62,000 nt of DNA from Phoronis australis (lineage: Eukaryota > Phoronida > Phoronidae): NCBI GenBank assembly GCA_002633005.1, contig NMRA01000544.1, forward strand, positions 44,479-106,478. Direction: 5' to 3'. Position numbers and translations under genes: made by a program. Within the stretch, counting starts at the first letter, position 1. Each line of letters opens with the position of its first letter. The notes under the pieces were generated by a model. It was not told where the DNA came from. It saw only the letters and a program-made list of their open reading frames with translations, and ran no database searches. Positions 23,101 through 35,217 of this stretch are shown here, one piece after another.

Positions 23101-24767
23101 GAGTCGACCGGAGAATGTTTAAATTGGTGAACGGCAAAGGCTCATAAGTGGTGGAGAAAACGGGTGACGACTGCGCGGAAGAATTATCTGTCCTCCTTGC
23201 ATTTAACATGACCCTATCATCCCCTATCATTACCATCACTTCATATTTATTGCAGCCGCCGCAAATACCTGAAAGAAAGTTCGTGTATTTCCAAATGTAA
23301 GCCTGTTTTAGTACTTTCTTTTGGAGACAGAATTTCATGTACTTTTTATGGTTTCTCAAGATGAACTCTACCGGTGACATTCCATTTAAAAAATCCAGTT
23401 TTTCAAAAGTATGCGCACGAGCATATTTGAGATAATAGAAAACCCAAAAGTTGTCATTTGGCTGCGAGCCTAGTCTCGTTTTTCGCAAGTCCAGAAATGG
23501 ATTTTAAACTGAATAATAAACAATTAATAATAAAAAATTTGAGACCAGTGTCAGAATCATTAGTGAATAAAACCAAACGTTAGGTTTGAAAGACAGTTGA
23601 CTCTTAACCGCTTGCTTTTTAAGGGATGTTTTCTTCATTTTTTAATTGATTTAGACTGTTCTGATATGGCTGATGATTTTTCAGAGGTTGTGAAATATTT
23701 CGTTTCTCCTCAGATTGCTGTGAACCTCTACTCTGTTCTCCACGATCCGGGCATGTTTCCTGACCCTGATGAGTTCCGCCCTGAGAGATTCCTCACTAAA
23801 GACATGCAATTCATCCGTGACGAGCGCGTAATTCCGTTTGGACTGGGTAGGTTAAAATCTCCCCTAAAATGTGACCCACGTCGTGGTGGGTTGGCAATGA
23901 AATCTGCGTTCTGAGCCCTAACCTTTAACGCTTTGTGAAGTTGTCTAGTGTAGTCTTACAAGAGGAGCCCCATGGTATGGTGATTGTGTTGTCTGCCTAA
24001 TTGCTGATCACGTTGTCATTTCCTTATGACGCCAATAAACTTCGTGTTGTGTCTCGAAGACATTAACTTCTCATTAAGACCACCTATCGATATAAAAGTG
24101 TTCTCCACGTGTTCCTAACTCAAATACGAAGTGATTTTTGGTCTTGTAAAAGAATTGACAGCGCCTTACTGCACAACAACGTGTCCATCATATAATATGA
24201 CTAGTCGTGACTGGTCAGGTGATAGAGCACAACCCCAAGCATAAAACGAGCTTTCAGTCATTTGCAGCATAGTGATTACTCTTAGTTTGACTAAGGAACA
24301 ATTTGAGATCAATTCCGTAACTGTGAATGGTCTAAATCAAAACATATGGTGGTCCATATGTGAGCTTATAGCAGCCTCAGTAGAACACCTGTATGCACAA
24401 TAGACACGCCAAGTTGGTAGTGTGGTTATATCTAGGGTCAAGAATACTATGTAAGCAAACGATTTTCCTCATGAACAATAGTTTACGGTTTTGTGTCTAT
24501 TTTTAGTCATTGTGTAGGACTAGTCAAAATGGTCCTGCTTTTTGACTTGACGGTCTACGTTGTAGTTGTCGTGCTGTTCTTTTAGGTCCTCGTGTGTGTC
24601 TTGGACAACAGTTGGCAAAACAGGAGCTGTTTCTTTTCTTCACCAGCATACTTCACCGCTTTCGGATTACACCGCCACCTGGCGTCGACAAAATTTGCGT
24701 GACTGGCTTCACTCGCATCTCCTACCACCCCAAGCCGCACATGATTTGCGCAAGGCCGTATTGTTGA
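20104..24767 (+). CDS. Gene B: CYP2-like cytochrome P450, six exons, 500 aa
   Basis: Exons: 20,104-20,348; 20,742-20,866; 21,412-21,667; 22,129-22,690; 23,714-23,846; 24,586-24,767. All introns are GT-AG and phases match, giving 1,503 nt. Residues 5-26 form a signal anchor, predicting an endoplasmic-reticulum membrane enzyme. PSGVPRVP hinge is at 33-40, the C-helix WKEQR at 134-138, the I-helix GGLETT at 308-313, ExxR (ELKR) at 364-367 and PERF at 419-422. The heme loop FGLGPRVCLG is at 438-447, with Cys445 as ligand. This is the full P450 plan at the usual length and fits NADPH-dependent monooxygenation; the substrate cannot be told. Exon 4 (562 nt) spans what is usually several exons in vertebrate CYP2 genes. 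Position 376 is Ala where gene C has Pro. AATAAA lies at 24,937-24,942. The clan 2/CYP2-like call is firm; the subfamily is open. Confidence 0.92.
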
Positions 24768-24936
24768 ATTATAGTGATGGTATGGCAAAATGACAGACCG
24801 GTTGCCTGAAGTTTTTGTGGAATTAAATTGGTGTCAGGATATTCACGTGATTTTAGAGAAGAGTTTACCACTTTATTGAGGTGAAGACAAACTGTGTGCA
24901 CATCCACATGATACACTTCGTCAATCCATACAATAC

Positions 24937-24942
24937 AATAAA
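24937..24942 (+). terminator. Polyadenylation signal of gene B
   Basis: AATAAA 170 bp after the stop codon. Gene C has the same hexamer at the same distance. Confidence 0.6.
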
Positions 24943-25099
24943 ACAATGCAATTTGAATTACGTTGGGATGAGCATGTCTGTAGACTGTGACGCTGCTAGC
25001 ATTTTTTCGGTAAGTGCTGTGCGCATCAACCAGGGTACCAAAAATATATGCAACTTCACTTGTCTGCGTGAAACAGACCGGCACTTCACCTTGCATGGG

Positions 25100-25326
25100 A
25101 TATACAATGTTTAAAATATATAAGCACAGACCCAGAAATCGCTTTCACATTGTATCCAGGCTCTCATTCACTCCCTTGCGTACATTCACAAGTAAGACCG
25201 AGCTCAGGGGAATAGGAGACACCTTTGTGCAATGCTCGAATGTCAGCCAGTGAAGCCAGTATTGGAAACCAGGTCTCACAAGCAAGAGTCCGGAGCTCTA
25301 ACCACTGAGCCACACTGTCTCCTCAT
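25100..25326 (-). mobile_element. tRNA-derived SINE
   Basis: The minus strand starts GAGGAGACAGTGTGGCTCAG and continues with TGGTTAGAGC, matching a Pol III A box. It then has a decayed B box region and ends near GTGAAAGCGATTTCTGGGTC followed by GTGCTTATATATTTTAAA, like the tail of many animal SINEs. The corresponding place after gene C (about 43,780) lacks it, so it inserted after the duplication or was lost from C. Confidence 0.6.
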
Positions 25327-28300
25327 TGTGGAAGAAATTAGTGGAAACAAATTTCATTACATTCAAAGCGCTCATTTTGCGTAAAAGACGATAAAGCCTG
25401 GTCAACAACAAGCTGCTGTACTGTAGTACGCAGGCTAACAGCATCTCATGAGAATATATTAGTTAGCCACTTTCAATTTATCTATGTGGTTTCTGCGTAA
25501 ATGGAAAGCTACCTCCTTCTTGAAGACAGGAAATTTAAAGTATGTGACGTAATCTGTGAGCCAGATGCGAAAACGTGTTTTAGTTGTTGTGTACCTGCTG
25601 TGCATGTTTATCGAAAGTTTTAAATCTTCTCCAAAATATATTTTAACTAAAAACTTAGATTTTTGCTTACTTACGTCACATGAACACCATGTGCATTTGC
25701 AGAATCCGATCACCGTCTGAAATTGTTAGTATTTAAATTTATTGCAACTGTATTTTGATACGTGCATAATTACACTAGGATAATATTTATCGAAATAATA
25801 AGATTCTGTTTTGTAATAAATTGTTGCCGTGTGATTCGGCTAGTTGTTATATGACGTCATATGTATTCCAAGTAGGTACAAAAACTGGTTTAAGCTACAC
25901 AACAATCTGTTGAATAACCATTAAAGTTTTAATTCGTAATAAATTCAACGGAATTTTTTGATTGTGAAATATAGAAGTTAAAGCATTGAACCATCCAATC
26001 ATAGCAAAGGTTTGTCAGAAACTTAGAAACAATCCATCCGGGAATATAAAAATTGAAACATTCCCTGAACTGAGTTGTCTTCAACAGCTTGTTGTCAGCT
26101 TCGATGAATTTCTTAGTTTTCTTGGTCTATTTTCGTATCTTAGCTTCTGAACTGTACATACATGTAGCAATAGAAACATTTCCCAGTGTTGATCACAGCA
26201 TTGGAAAATAATGGTGGAAAATGTGCTGATTTGCAGAAATCGAGGTAAGGACAATCGCAAAGTTTTACGCCACGGCCGGCGACGGAGAGTTGAACGCTGC
26301 GAGCAGACGATTGCTTCAGTAAAAAAAACACATACTCGTTATTAGTTCTTGATTTCCTGTAAAGACCTTAGATCCCAGGGTAGATATACTGTATGCATCC
26401 ACAACAAAACGTTTTTGTTGGATTTGAATTAGATTTTGGCAGATTTTACTAGCCGGTGACCTTACTCAGTTTGACCTGTTTACATGTATATAACCCAGAT
26501 TAAAACTTCAGCGAGGCCCAAAAATAGCAGCCTGATCACCGTGCGTCGGAATTTTCATCGGTAAATCTTTTCTATTTTCAGAGCAGTAAAACTGGTTTTT
26601 CAGGAACGATGCACTGAATTAATGGTTTAGGTAACCCAAATGATTGAGCCCAATAAAATTTGGCGTTGTACACACGAATTTACTCCACCACCAGACTGCA
26701 CACCAACTGTGAAATACGGCTTCTACCGTTGAATACGGCTCCTACCGTGATATACGGATTGGCTCTACTTTCTCGTATATCATCGTTGAATACGACACAT
26801 ATACAATGGTTCGACCGCCCTACGTAAGGAACTAAACAACAATGCTATTTTAACATAATAAGTACGCGTAACATTCCAAAAAAATCAACGATCACTAACT
26901 ACAAATTATAAATACACTACATATGCAAACGAATCACGAGATATTACTAATGAAACATAATAATGAAGACTTTTCGAGCAAGCGATAGCACATTCAGTTA
27001 CAAGGAAAAAATGGTGGTGTTCAGGACAAGTTCCTAACTGACGAGCCGGAAATATGGGCACGGGAATAACCGATCACAGCCGGTAATAATACGCTCACAA
27101 AGAAGGGTCAAATACTGCTAAAAAATCGCTTTGGCACTAAAGGCGGGAAGAATATAAAGATAGGGTATTGGAAATAAGATTTTATTTAGTAGCTATTTTC
27201 GGATACTGGAACCACATTGGCATTTTGAGACAAGGACTTTAAGGAATTCGAGTGAGGATTTATCTCTTTTCACAACTTTCTGTGTTCATGGCCACAGAGG
27301 CCTGAGGAGACTCGTAGCATTCGTTTTCAACGCCAACGGTCGTATGCATATAGACGCACAACTCCCTTAGGATCAAAACTACGCCTTGTCTTTGTTTTCC
27401 CGGCACCATTCTATCATAAGTACACCTCTTTGGCTCAATGTCATGGTGACTTAGTGAATGAAAGGACTGTTCTGTACCTGGCGGGCGATTCGATTTAATT
27501 GAAAGTCCTTTAACCTTTGACCTTGGATAAGTAGTAAACAAATATCCACGCGGTTTTGCGGTTCCAAGGTGGTTCTGCTAAATCTTTTTTTCTCGCAACG
27601 CAGCGTGAAGATAAGGTATTTTGCTAGATACGAGTGAAATATTGTAAAAATGGCCAAGTTTTGTGAATAAGGTTAGAGATAACCAACTGCTTTACTGCTT
27701 TATCCCAACTGCTGAGGTGCTTAACTGTTTAACTGACTAATACAAACCGGTGCTTGTGTATTTATAGACTAATGCAATGTTCTAGAACTTTTCACCAATT
27801 CAAGCACATGCCATTACTTTCCGGAATCTACCCAAACATTCTACAAACATATACTAGTCTCTAGAAAGTTACACACTATACACTTCTAAACAAATTACAC
27901 CATCACTGCACTGAACTCAGGGGTCATGTCAATCAAACAGAACAACAAAACAAAACAATACAACTTACAACAGTGCCATTCTATATTCTGACATTCTTTA
28001 TTGGCACCGACCTCACGGTGTGGGAGCCTGTACAACGTACTTGGACTGGAGTACATGTACGGTTTCGTCGTGTGATCAAAATCGGCAAAAGTTCCCCCTA
28101 CAAGGCGTACTTTATGAGATCGTTTACCTCGATACACATGGCTTTTTGCAATGAAACTCTTGGCATAAACTCAGTGAAAGGGTAGTCAGTGAATGTGACC
28201 TTAATTACATTAATAGGGTCCCTATCCTGACTATGTTCAAAAGACTTCACTGATTGTTACACAACGATAAACTTAGAGCGTCAATTTTTTATATTAATTT

Positions 28301-29388
28301 TGTTCTTGTATATCTAAATTTTTGTGTTTGAGTACCACCATGCAACCATGGACAACGCGCATGAGAAGTATAGTTGATATTTGTACTTTGCAGTTTAATT
28401 TATGTTGCATTTCATGACACCTACTCTCAAAATATCTGTACCATAGACATCACATAGACCGGGCGCGCGCCACTCAGTTACATGCAGCTCGCGTTGTCAA
28501 TATGACGCCATATTGGAGAGTGTTACACAGGACAAAAATAGCGGAAAACACTGGGAGCCCTACGGCATCAGTCAGAAAATCGGCGGGCTCGCAATGTTAT
28601 GCTTGCAGCCAAAGAGTTAAGTTTTTTGGTCCTGCCTTTGAGTCATGGGTTTTTTGGTTCGGCCATGAAGTGTAGAGGTGCTGCCATTGGGTTTTCTTGT
28701 TCTGCCATCATAGTCTAACTTGAACAATTATGTGTCGTTTCCACGTGATTGAGATCATGTATGATCAATTAAGAGATAATTATTAACCAGCATATGCTGT
28801 TATCCAATGATGATGCTGTTTGTTAGTTGTACTTGAGTAAATATTTGGTATCAATGAAAATCATATGTATTTTAAATTGTTCTGAAAATTAACATCCCCA
28901 AACCTACTTGCTAGCTATCAAGAGAATAATGTATTCCCTGTTGATATATACATACTGCTTTCAAAACTCATTTCTTAATAAGTATTCTAAAATCAGATTT
29001 CGTCTGTGGTACTAAAACAGTCCCTGAAAATGTGTACTTATGTTAAAGTTGATATTGGAAATTGTGTGGATTTGCACTGCTTGCTTCCGAGCTCTTTATT
29101 TTGTAACTCAAAACTTGCGCAAAAAAGTAAAGTGCATAGCAACCAAAATATCAAACCTGTATGACTGAATTGCGCATCTGACCTATACCCAAAATATAGA
29201 ATTTCCCACTCGAAACCGAATGCAAATATACCCAACCGAGCCGGTATAGCATTAAATAATGACCTCGTGAAAATGACCATGGCTAGTTTTTTCACAGGGT
29301 CGAAATTTAATGTGAAGAATTTTTACCCCATGAAAAAAATTACCGTAAAACCAGTCTCGTCATTATTCAACGGTTCCAGGGGCGGATC
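25327..29388. other. Non-coding intergenic DNA between genes B and C
   Basis: About 4 kb without a supported gene. A small cluster of TACGG/GAATACGRC repeats occurs at 26,710-26,800. ORFs up to 93 aa (27,260-27,541 minus; 27,895-28,137 minus) have no recognised motif or splice context. Confidence 0.35.
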
Positions 29389-29389
29389 C

Positions 29390-29702
29390 AGAATGTTGAT
29401 TCAGGTTGGGCAAGGCAGAGGATCACATGCGTGCACCCAACCTAAAATATAGAGGGGGGTCTCGAATTTCGCGGTCATGTTGACCTTTTACTAGAACAAG
29501 AAGACGAGTACTAAAACAACGGGATACTAGGTTCAACCCTCTGCATTGTGCATTCGCGACGAATTCCCGAGCACCCTCGCCCCTTGGGTGCGCGTATGTA
29601 TTTGCCAGAATTTTGCCAGTCGGACTTTCGCACCCCCGAGCTGCCAAATGGAATCTGGGAGAATTTTAGGGGGGTCTTGGTCCCCCTCTAAATCCGCCAC
29701 TG
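29390..29702. mobile_element. Short-TIR non-autonomous DNA transposon, copy 1 (about 310 bp)
   Basis: It begins CAGGGGCGGATCCAG and ends AAATCCGCCACTG, so the ends are inverted copies of CAGTGGCGGAT-like termini. GGTTC lies immediately outside each end (left ...CGGTTC, right GGTTCCT), consistent with a 5-bp target duplication. No coding capacity. The termini resemble hAT-type MITEs, but the 5-bp duplication is unusual for classical 8-bp hAT elements. Confidence 0.6.
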
Positions 29703-29840
29703 GGTTCCTCTGCAACAGGGGGTTGGGATAAGAAGACACGATATCCGCAATTGGCGATCTTTCAACAATGTTCGATACGCAGCCTTTTAGGTCTGGGGGT
29801 CACCTGAGTAACGCGCGGCAAGGGAAATCTTGATTTTTCA

Positions 29841-31713
29841 ATATATAGTCAGGTTTGTTGTGTAATATTTGTTGGAATTTTTTGGGGAAAGTGGAAACTA
29901 TACATTTTTGGAAACCTCATGGAATGACAAATCAGAAAATATTTGATTCCATTTTGGCGGCCATCTTGACAGCCATCTTGGATTTTCAAAAATGGCGCTT
30001 GTAAAATGGACTTTGCCCAATATCTCCGCTTTTGGGTCACTTAGAATGTTGTTTTTTACGGCTACACCTGCATTTCTCAGGTCAAGGAATAGGAAATTTT
30101 AATTTCTTGGGCGCCATCTTTGCGGTCATGTTGGATTTTTAAAAATGGCGCCCGTAAAATACATTTTCCTCAGTATCCTTGCTCTTGAGTCACTTAGAAT
30201 GTTAGTTTTAATGGTTAGACTTACATTTTTGTGGTCAAGAAATCTGAAAATGCAACTTATTACATGAAAGATATAATAAAAACCCCATTTATTAGCAGCC
30301 ACATTTTCTACATGTATTCTTCATGTAATCCGACACATGATCACTATTTTTCTTTCTTGTCATGAGTTTGTTCGCAGCTTGTTTTCTTCAAGACACTTAA
30401 AACTAAACCAGTACCTAAACAACTTATTTACGTTTGAAGAACACGAAAGTATGTTTTTTGTAGTGTCAATAGTCTTTCAAAACTTTGAAATCAGTCTGTC
30501 GATCATTACAACAGCCGTCACCGTCACCAGGAATCACATCGTCAACACCATTCTGACATTCTGCATTGTACTGACATAGATCTGTGTAAAATAGGTCCTT
30601 TGATCCGCAAGAGCATCTTTTGGGTTGTTCATTATGTAAGTCTCATCTGTTATCTGGTACTGTACTGGAATCTTTCTCTGCCTCCTTTTTCTCGTGTGGC
30701 TTGTTTCAAAGAATTGTCTTTGTGGGTGTCCAAAACCAGAATGATATCGTCATAATCTCTTCCATACTATCCACACGTGCAGTTTTGTGGCTTGGGTGAA
30801 CACCTTCATTGGATTTTGTTTACATGTTTTCTGGGTCTAAAAACTCTCTTGCAGGCAGCTTGAAGACTGTCCTGTTCTAAGACGTCTTATTCGGAAAGTT
30901 TTTGCAGAAGGTAAATTCGATTCGATTTGTTTGTGCATGACAGCATTGCTCCACTGGCAGCAAAGATTGCTCTTGGTGTTAGGGTGAATTCATAGTGGCT
31001 GATAGCATGTTTCTGGTCGATTTGCCCAGCAGGCTACAACTCCTGTTGTTCTTGCCATTGATTCTCAGCCTGGTTACTGCCAAACTTATCTGCCATCCGA
31101 CTGTCAAATGCAAAATGCATTTCCAGTGAATAGAGGAGAACTGGGTTCCACAGTGAACAGTGGAAATAATAACGAAATTGTCAAAAGATATGTCTCAAAT
31201 GTCTTTTCAAAAAGATATAGATATACACTGTAAATATACATGTAGGTTAATCTGCGTTTCTGTGATTCCTTTTAAATATTCTGGGGATTCGTTACTGCTA
31301 TTAAAATCATTTACACTGTAGATTATATGTATCATTTTAGAAATAGTGTTTTTCAATTCCTTACCCTACAAAATGTGGGTGCAGCCATTAAAACTAACAT
31401 TCTAAGTGACCAAGAAGCAAAAATACTGACCACAATGTATTTTACCGATGCTAATTGTGAAATTTCAACTGCAGGTGTAGCCATAGAAATCAACATTCTC
31501 AATGAACCAAGGGCGGATATATTGGGCAAAATCCATTTTACCGGCGCCATTTTTGAAAATTCAAGATGGTTGTCAAGATGGCCACCGAAAAAATGGAATC
31601 AATTATTTTCTGACTTGTCATTCCATGAGGCTTCCAAAAATGTATAGTTTCCACTTTCCCCAAAAAATTCCAGCGAACGTCAAAATTTGGACACAGTGAA
31701 CCTGACCAATATG
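29841..31713. mobile_element. Element with about 400-bp terminal inverted repeats, copy 2
   Basis: The left arm (about 29,841-30,265) is the imperfect reverse complement of the right arm (about 31,325-31,713): the TGGAATTTTTTGGGGAAAGT block at 29,873 matches the complement of ACTTTCCCCAAAAAATTCCA at about 31,652. Each arm holds two modules, each joining an AAAATGGCG word to GTCACTTAGAATGTT (30,035 and 30,187). The 1.06-kb centre holds a minus-strand coding relic. The copy at 16,945-18,465 lacks the outer left arm. Confidence 0.7.
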
Positions 31714-32710
31714 CCGCAATTAGGTAGTGAAAGTACTAAGGGGCGTGCAGGTCAGGAATCTGATATGGGGAAGCTGGGAAGCGAAAACAATCACAATTTT
31801 TCGAACAGTCCTTCGTTCAGTTGCTCAACTTAGCAACTGGCCATTTTTACACCGCTCGTGCCAGGATATAATATCTGGCCACGGAACTGCATGAAGACTA
31901 ATCCAAAATACTTGACCACGTGTTAAGAATCGTTGTATCGCAGACACGTTTTTTACTATAAAAGTCAAATTTGGGATCGTGAGAACTGAGGCCAAGCGTG
32001 CGTGGGAGAAAAATTATTTTAAATTTCTCGGCGGCTGAGGGACGCGCAGTATGTATAGCAGATTAAGGGCGGGGGTGGATAGAAACGGTTTGAAATAAGG
32101 TGTGGGAGCGGGGCTGATCTCTTTGTGAGCACATAATTACACGGTGTGGGGATCGACAAGTGCCTGGTGCTTGATCGGGGGTGACATCAGATCCGTGAGA
32201 GAGGAATACCGTGCGTGAGAGAAGAATATTTGTCCGCTGGCAATCCCGAGCGATGAACAGGAGAGGAATTGAGCCTGTGTTCTTGGCTTTTTACATTACG
32301 GAGTTCTCCCGTTTAGTCTAACATATTAGGTCGTGTAGCACAAGTTGGGCGGATGACCGCTCGAGCCAATATCTCACACCGACGACTGATTATGTCCATT
32401 CTGACTATGAGGGTTGGAGAGTCAGCCCTTTCTTGTTCGATAGTTGCTCTAATCTCTAATGAAATCATATCTTATTGATTCACTGGGCTGTGGTGTTGAA
32501 AATAAGTTAAGTTATAAAATGTTTGAACATAAACCAATGACATGTCTAAATTCCCATCAACTACTGGTCATGCTTAAAGTTTTTTAATCACCAAAATCGC
32601 CCAACTATACAATAGCACGCTCAAAACCTCTGTACGTCTGGTAAGGTCACGGAACGGCAGAACGCCCTAATGAACTTTAAAAACCTGTCCTTTATCTATA
32701 TTACTCCAAT
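30190..32710. repeat. Duplicated intergenic block, copy 2 (pairs with 16,945-19,455)
   Basis: High-identity partner of the block upstream of gene B, ending TATTACTCCAAT at 32,710, where gene C's flank has a 1.87-kb insertion relative to gene B. Confidence 0.85.
30542..30757 (-). pseudogene. Relic of a second PIN/XPG-like family, copy 2
   Basis: The partner of 17,297-17,520. It reads DYDDIILVLDTHKDNSLKQA, a frame shift, then KRRQRKIPVQYQITDETYI up to a stop. The arginine before DET in copy 1 is threonine here. Both copies share the frame shift, so the decay predates the duplication. The family call rests on remembered sequence patterns. Confidence 0.45.
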
Positions 32711-33020
32711 GAGGTCATTTTTCACAGTACACATTAAATTTAGACCCTACATAAAATGCGACCTGGATCGTTTTTTAATTTTACGTAGTTACCCGGGGTC
32801 ATGCCCCTAATGGACTGCATTTTCTCAGTTTCTCTGCTTTCTCATTTTCCTGTTTAAGTCTTTGTTGTCCGTCTATTTCAAATTTTGTTCATCTTCGTAG
32901 CCGAACGAATCAATGCCTCCACCAGTTTTAGTTTTCCCATCAAAACTGGCATTGGGAACGATTTCAACAAGTTCATCAATAATTCCACGAGTTATAGACA
33001 TCCACTTTTGACGTGGGCAG

Positions 33021-33266
33021 TTGCTTAACGTTTGGCATGGTAAAGTTTATTTTCGATTTTATGGAGTCTCCGCAAGATATCTTTCCGATGTGCTTGAACC
33101 CTCATATAAATCTCAATTTTCCCTGGAAAAGTTTGTATCTGATCCGCCAAAAGTTTACAATGTCGTTCGAGTACCTCATTGTTACGGTGTTGTCGAGGGT
33201 AACAATTGTTCCACATCTAAAAACAGTAAGAACGGTATGCATGCCATACGCGTTGAATCTGTCGAG
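33021..33266 (+). CDS. Weak candidate orphan exon, product unrecognised
   Basis: An 82-codon open frame (LLNVWHGKVYFRFYGVSARY... to ...MHAIRVESVE) is bounded by GGGCAG just upstream (AG at 33,019-33,020) and a GTAAAT donor-like sequence at 33,267. Its length is a multiple of three and its composition looks protein-like. The upstream polypyrimidine tract is poor, no neighbouring exons were found, and the segment sits in the insertion described above. It could be a piece of a mobile element. I do not recognise the protein. Confidence 0.2.
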
Positions 33267-33900
33267 GTAAATACGGCCATGTACTTAAGTTTTCCGTATT
33301 CACTACTTCAAAAGTGACATCTGACATGGAATGTTCAAAAGGTAGGTCAATGTCGACTCGACGCCATTAGCTGGCTCGACCACCAAACTTTCATAAAATA
33401 GTTTAAAGTAATACAATTATAGCAATGTAAATAACGCTCAACAGACAAGCAGGTCTCAATTGTAACATCTGGAACAGGTCTGTTAATTATATGACAGTTC
33501 TGTCTCAGTTTTCATTTGCTAAATACTTTATCGTCTGCAACTCTGGCGCCGATTCCTCGGTAACTACAATATCAAATATTGTTGTTATTTAACTATTTTC
33601 AGGAGATGTTACAAGTTCAATGAAAAGCAACCCTTGTTTTCATCTTTGTTATCTTTTTTCAAGTAATCAATCGTCACATTTAAAACTGTTTCTTTTACTA
33701 GAGAAAATTTTCAGCCTAACGCGCAAGAACACATATATATATAGGATGTGATCCGCCACGTGAAGAGTCTGAGTAAAGTATTTAAAAAATCTGCGGTCTC
33801 GGTCGATACGCGGAATAATGTGTGGTGGGATATTACTTCATGTAAACCACTCTCGGTACGTTTTCTGTATATATTCTGAGGGGAAACTGCCATCTGCTAT
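33243..33900. repeat. Dispersed repeat X, copy 1 (pairs with 44,823-45,510)
   Basis: The CATACGCGTTGAATC start and many later words (GACATCTGACATGGAA, TAGTTTAAAGTAATACAATT, GTTGTTATTTAACTATTTTC) recur in the same order at 44,823-45,510, with moderate divergence. Confidence 0.75.
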
Positions 33901-34578
33901 TATGCTATTTAACTTGACCCTTGTGTCTCACTTCCGTATTGTTTTCAAAGTTTAGATCACGCGTGGTGTAACATCACATGTTTCGTTTATTGCACTGTAT
34001 TCTCGGGCTAAATCTATCTCTATATCCGCTTTTTTCGCTCGGTGTATTCTTCATCTTTGTAGTCTTGTTCTACTTTTGACTTCTTCATCAAAGGACTCTT
34101 TTGGCCAAACTCTTTTTCCAGTGTAGATATTTTTTGCTTGACCTGGTTTCGTAGCCCTCCTCCAAAACAGTGTTGAGAATGCACCCATATCTTTTACTCT
34201 GAAACATTCCAAACCGCTGTGTTTTTGCAATGTTAAATACCTAATCCACAGTTATTGATCGCCGTGGCCAATTATTTCACCAAAGTGATCTGTGCCAACA
34301 CAGAAGTAACAGCTCTTGAGGTTGGTTGGTTGGAAAAAAGTGAAATGTTTTAAGTCAATTTTACACAGTCTAAAATAGTTAATGATAATGGCCTAACATT
34401 TCTTATCTGTGCTTTCACTTTAATGAACAATTTGCAAACACGTCATAATGCATCATTTGATGATAAACTTTCGCCGATATTTCTGATTTTTCACAGCACC
34501 ACGTCAATCGAGGCACTGGACAGTCGTTGCTGGTAACAATGACGCATGCCAAGACTCTGAGCTATTGGGCAGAACAGC

Positions 34579-35217
34579 TTCTAATTATATATAACATCCA
34601 TTTCTACATTTTAAAGACAATTTTTCGACTGGTGTTGTATTCCCACATCAAATTGCTCATAACGACGTCGACCAGTCCAAACACGTAGTACAGGTCCCCA
34701 CACCATGGACCTGTGGCCTTGGGTAGATGCCTGGAATAGTTTGGCATTTGATATCTTTTCAGCTCCAGTCGAAGAACCACTTTCGACAACCTAATACATG
34801 CCAAGAGTTTTTCAACAAAACATTATGTGTGTTAAAATCATATTTTACTTGAGCATAACTTGAACTTTATCAATTTCAGAAAAAATATGGAAAACAAATT
34901 TTAAAAAATCCACTGGAAATATCAATGAAGATGGCGTCATGGCAAAAGTATGGATAGGCATACTTGGATGGTAAAATACGAATAAATACAGATGTACACT
35001 GTACTTTACTTTATCTTAGTAGCACATGTGAAAAAAAAAATTGAATGTCCCAAAAGCATTATCGATTTGTCCATTACACGAAGGGCCCGGATAGACTCAA
35101 CTCTTTCACCCTCCACCTTTGAGCCCGTTTACGTAACGCGCTATCAGCAGCCGACGGTATAAATTTCTCAGGTAGATATCTTTGTCACCACTAACAATCA
35201 GACTTAGGACTATCGAG
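34579..35217 (+). promoter_or_regulatory. 5' flank and promoter of P450 gene C
   Basis: The counterpart of 19,456-20,103. TTACGTAA is at 35,129-35,136 and TATAAAT starts at 35,158, 60 bp before the ATG. Confidence 0.55.

Larger units (their letters stand above)
32711..34578. other. 1,868-bp insertion in gene C's 5' flank relative to gene B
   Basis: Gene B reads CTCCAAT directly into TTCTAATTATATATAAC. In gene C the same two words are separated by this segment. It contains 33,243-33,900, which is repeated at 44,823-45,510 downstream of gene C. No terminal inverted repeats are apparent. Confidence 0.6.

Noticed and set aside
24566-24793. ORFs overlapping the last P450 exons in other frames (also 43,280-43,507 and minus-strand versions)
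   Set aside because: Shadows of the true heme-binding exon, which is fixed by phase and motif.
26690-26830. TACGG-rich short repeats as a possible regulatory cluster
   Set aside because: Only a few imperfect words without known binding meaning.
33013-33270. Second overlapping ORF in the 33-kb insertion
   Set aside because: A shadow of the frame beginning at 33,021, with poorer composition and no matching splice edges.
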